Below are positions 5,281-7,164 of a stretch of DNA of 7,164 bases, piece after piece. Made by a program: the position numbers and the translations under genes. Numbering within the stretch: the first letter of the stretch is position 1; every line of letters starts with the position of its first letter. The DNA comes from RGIG6291 sp964602275 (lineage in GTDB: Bacteria > Bacillota > Clostridia > TANB77 > UBA1234): the NCBI GenBank assembly GCA_964602275.1, contig CAZRQF010000049.1:1-7164 (forward strand), in the 5' to 3' direction. The notes beneath the pieces were generated by a model. The model searched no databases. It saw nothing but the letters and a program-made list of their open reading frames with translations, and had not been told where the DNA came from.

Positions 5281-7164
5281 TTAAATATCTAAGTTTGTTA
5301 CATATTGAGCATTTGCTTGAATGAATTGTCTTCTAGGTTCAACTTCATCCCCCATTAATATTGTAAATATTTCGTCAGCTCTTGCAGCATCTTCTAGTTC
5401 GATTTTTACCAATGTTCTATTTTCAGGGTTCATTGTTGTTTCCCATAATTGATCTGGGTTCATCTCTCCTAGACCTTTATATCTTTGTATCGTTGTTCCC
5501 TCTTTTCCAATCTCCTCTAATTTTGCTGATAACTCTTCGTCAGAATAACAATATATATCTTGTTTTAAGCCTTTTTTAGTTATTTTGTAAAGAGGTGGTT
5601 GAGCTGCATACACTCTTCCTGCTTCTATTAAAGGTCGCATATATCTAAAGAAGAATGTTAAAAGTAATGTTCTAATATGTGCCCCGTCAACATCGGCATC
5701 GGCCATCATTATTATTTTTCCATATCTAACTTTATTTATATCAAAATCAGAACCAATACCTGCTCCAATTGCCATAATTACTGGCGATAATTTATCGTTA
5801 TTGTAAATTTTATCAATTCTTGTTTTTTCTACATTTAGCATTTTGCCCCACATTGAAAGAATAGCTTGGAATTTTCTATCTCTTCCTTGCTTTGCACTAC
5901 CACCTGCTGAGTCACCCTCGACAAGGTATAATTCGCAAAGCTCAGGATCTTTTTCACTACAATCTGCAAGCTTTCCTGGAAGTGAATTACTTTCTAGTGC
6001 TGTTTTTCTTCTTGCTAAATCTCTAGCTTTTCTCGCTGCTTCTCTAGCTCTTGAAGCACTTATACATTTTTCTAATATCGTCTTTGCAACAGTTGGATTT
6101 TCTTCTAAATATGCTGCTAACTTTTCATTCATTATAGAAGAAACAATACCTGTTACATTACTATTTCCAAGTTTTGTTTTAGTTTGTCCTTCAAATTGTG
6201 GTTCACTTACCTTTACACTTATAACAGCTGTCATACCCTCTCTTATGTCTTCACCCATAAGGTTAGCATCTTTCTCTTTCAAAATATTATATTTTCTAGC
6301 ATAATCATTAAAACATTTTGTAAGAGAACGCTTAAATCCTTCTAAATGAGTTCCACCTTCATGAGTTGGAATGTTATTAACAAAACTACATGTATTTTCA
6401 GAATATGATGATGTATACTGTATCGCTATCTCAACAGGCACTTCATCTCCACCTTCTATATAAATAGGCTTTTTGTTTAATACTTCTTTTGATTTATTTA
6501 AAAATTCAACAAATGAAATTAAACCACCTTCATAATGAAATTCGTGTAGTACTTCTTCTTCTGGTCTTTCATCTTTTATTGTTATTTTTAAGCCTTTATT
6601 CAAAAACGCCATTTCACGAAGTCTTTGTATTAATGTATCTAACTCATAATCTAATGTTTCAAATATAGAATCATCAGGTAAAAATGTTACTTTTGTTCCT
6701 GTTTTTTTAGTATTACCAATTCTTTCAAGTTTTGTCTTAGTCTTTCCTCTTTCATATCTTTGCTTATATATGCCTTCGCCGTTTGAAACTTCTACTTCAA
6801 GCCAATTTGATAAAGCGTTAACTACTGATGCACCAACACCATGAAGACCACCAGATACTTTGTATCCGCCACCGCCAAATTTTCCACCTGCGTGTAAAAT
6901 AGTATAAACAACCTCAACGGTTGGAATACCCATTTTGTGATGAATTCCTATTGGAATACCACGACCATTATCTTGAACTGTAACAGAACTATCTTTATGT
7001 AATGTAACATTAATTTCATTACAATACCCTGCAAGAGCTTCATCGACACTATTATCTACAATTTCATATATCAAATGATGTAAACCTCTTACAGATACTG
7101 TACCAATATACATACCTGGTCTTTTTCTAACAGCTTCTAAACCTTCTAATACTTGTATACTATC
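5281..7164 (-). CDS. gyrB: DNA gyrase subunit B (start missing)
   Basis: The frame runs past the right edge and begins in the window with DSIQVLEGLEAVRKRPGMYIG, which is near the normal N-terminus; 627 residues are visible. GyrB is the ATPase subunit of gyrase (A2B2) and drives negative supercoiling. Visible motifs are EIVDNSVDEA with the Mg-binding Asn at about 38, DNGRGIP, GGLHGVG at about 105-111, QTKTKLGN with the ATP-contacting lysine at about 327-334, and the TOPRIM motifs EGDSAGG (416-422) and DADVDG (489-494). The C-terminus EPRRQFIQANAQYVTNLDI is that of short Gram-positive GyrB rather than ParE. Trp occupies the place of E. coli Lys447 (SMWGKML), and Lys the place of Arg136 (IYKQRYERG). 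gyrA does not follow; a terminator and the phosphomutase gene do. Confidence 0.97.
   Translation of the reverse strand, partial: DSIQVLEGLEAVRKRPGMYIGTVSVRGLHHLIYEIVDNSVDEALAGYCNEINVTLHKDSSVTVQDNGRGIPIGIHHKMGIPTVEVVYTILHAGGKFGGGGYKVSGGLHGVGASVVNALSNWLEVEVSNGEGIYKQRYERGKTKTKLERIGNTKKTGTKVTFLPDDSIFETLDYELDTLIQRLREMAFLNKGLKITIKDERPEEEVLHEFHYEGGLISFVEFLNKSKEVLNKKPIYIEGGDEVPVEIAIQYTSSYSENTCSFVNNIPTHEGGTHLEGFKRSLTKCFNDYARKYNILKEKDANLMGEDIREGMTAVISVKVSEPQFEGQTKTKLGNSNVTGIVSSIMNEKLAAYLEENPTVAKTILEKCISASRAREAARKARDLARRKTALESNSLPGKLADCSEKDPELCELYLVEGDSAGGSAKQGRDRKFQAILSMWGKMLNVEKTRIDKIYNNDKLSPVIMAIGAGIGSDFDINKVRYGKIIMMADADVDGAHIRTLLLTFFFRYMRPLIEAGRVYAAQPPLYKITKKGLKQDIYCYSDEELSAKLEEIGKEGTTIQRYKGLGEMNPDQLWETTMNPENRTLVKIELEDAARADEIFTILMGDEVEPRRQFIQANAQYVTNLDI

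Noticed and set aside
5382..6304. Two plus-strand open frames inside gyrB
   Set aside because: They are antisense to conserved gyrB motifs, and the apparent length comes from gyrB codon bias.
5281..7164. ParE (topoisomerase IV) instead of GyrB
   Set aside because: The C-terminus EPRRQFIQANAQYVTNLDI and the HAGGKFGGGGYKVSGGLHGVG segment match Gram-positive GyrB.
1..7164. CRISPR array, tRNA, rRNA or riboswitch
   Set aside because: There are no regularly spaced short repeats and no recognisable tRNA or rRNA sequence. The short intergenic stretches are filled by terminators, promoters and the duplicated block.
5281..7164. Use of an alternative genetic code
   Set aside because: Trp codons in conserved places are TGG (for example 5848-5850 in gyrB), and no in-frame TGA is needed for any gene.

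Overview
This window looks like chromosomal DNA of a low-GC member of the Firmicutes, most likely of class Clostridia. The base composition is strongly AT-rich, ribosome binding sites are AGGAGG-like, tryptophan is encoded by TGG and every visible stop is TAA (standard code). The short GyrB ends in the Gram-positive style (…QYVTNLDI). The class assignment is inference from protein style; no ribosomal RNA is present.

Layout, left to right. A TtcA-type tRNA thiolation ATPase (1-652, +), cut by the left edge, is followed after 2 nt by a secreted phosphodiester glycosidase (NAGPA-domain) protein of 788 aa (655-3021, +), probably in the same operon. The other genes lie on the minus strand: gyrB (5281-7164, its start cut by the right edge), a phosphomannomutase/phosphoglucomutase (3799-5160) and a small NUDIX hydrolase (3168-3671). 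The glycosidase and phosphomutase genes converge on a bidirectional terminator with a 15-bp stem. No stretch longer than 300 bases lacks a gene.

The most interesting region is 2961-3908. A 180-bp block is present twice with no mismatch (2985-3164 and 3729-3908). It consists of the last 11 codons and stop of the glycosidase gene, the shared terminator and the last 35 codons of the phosphomutase gene. The NUDIX gene sits between the copies. The right copy extends leftward into a diverged but in-frame version of the glycosidase 3' end, as if it came from another strain's allele. The NUDIX gene has a good sigma-A promoter whose -35 box lies antisense in this foreign gene tail, and the left repeat copy gives it a terminator. 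The insertion therefore behaves as an insulated single-gene cassette placed in a convergent terminator region, leaving both neighbours intact. I propose one-sided homologous recombination with incoming related DNA. A mixed-strain assembly error must be excluded.

The independent gyrB terminator uses the same stem core (GGTATGC…GCATACC) as the duplicated terminator, which suggests a genome-wide repeated terminator word. Smaller points are a perfect 24-nt palindrome at 5226-5249, a Ser-to-Ala change in the phosphomutase sugar-binding loop, and unusual residues at two drug-associated GyrB positions. The genes do not form one pathway: they are an information-processing gene (gyrB), a tRNA modification gene, cell-surface or sugar metabolism genes, and one accessory housecleaning-type gene.
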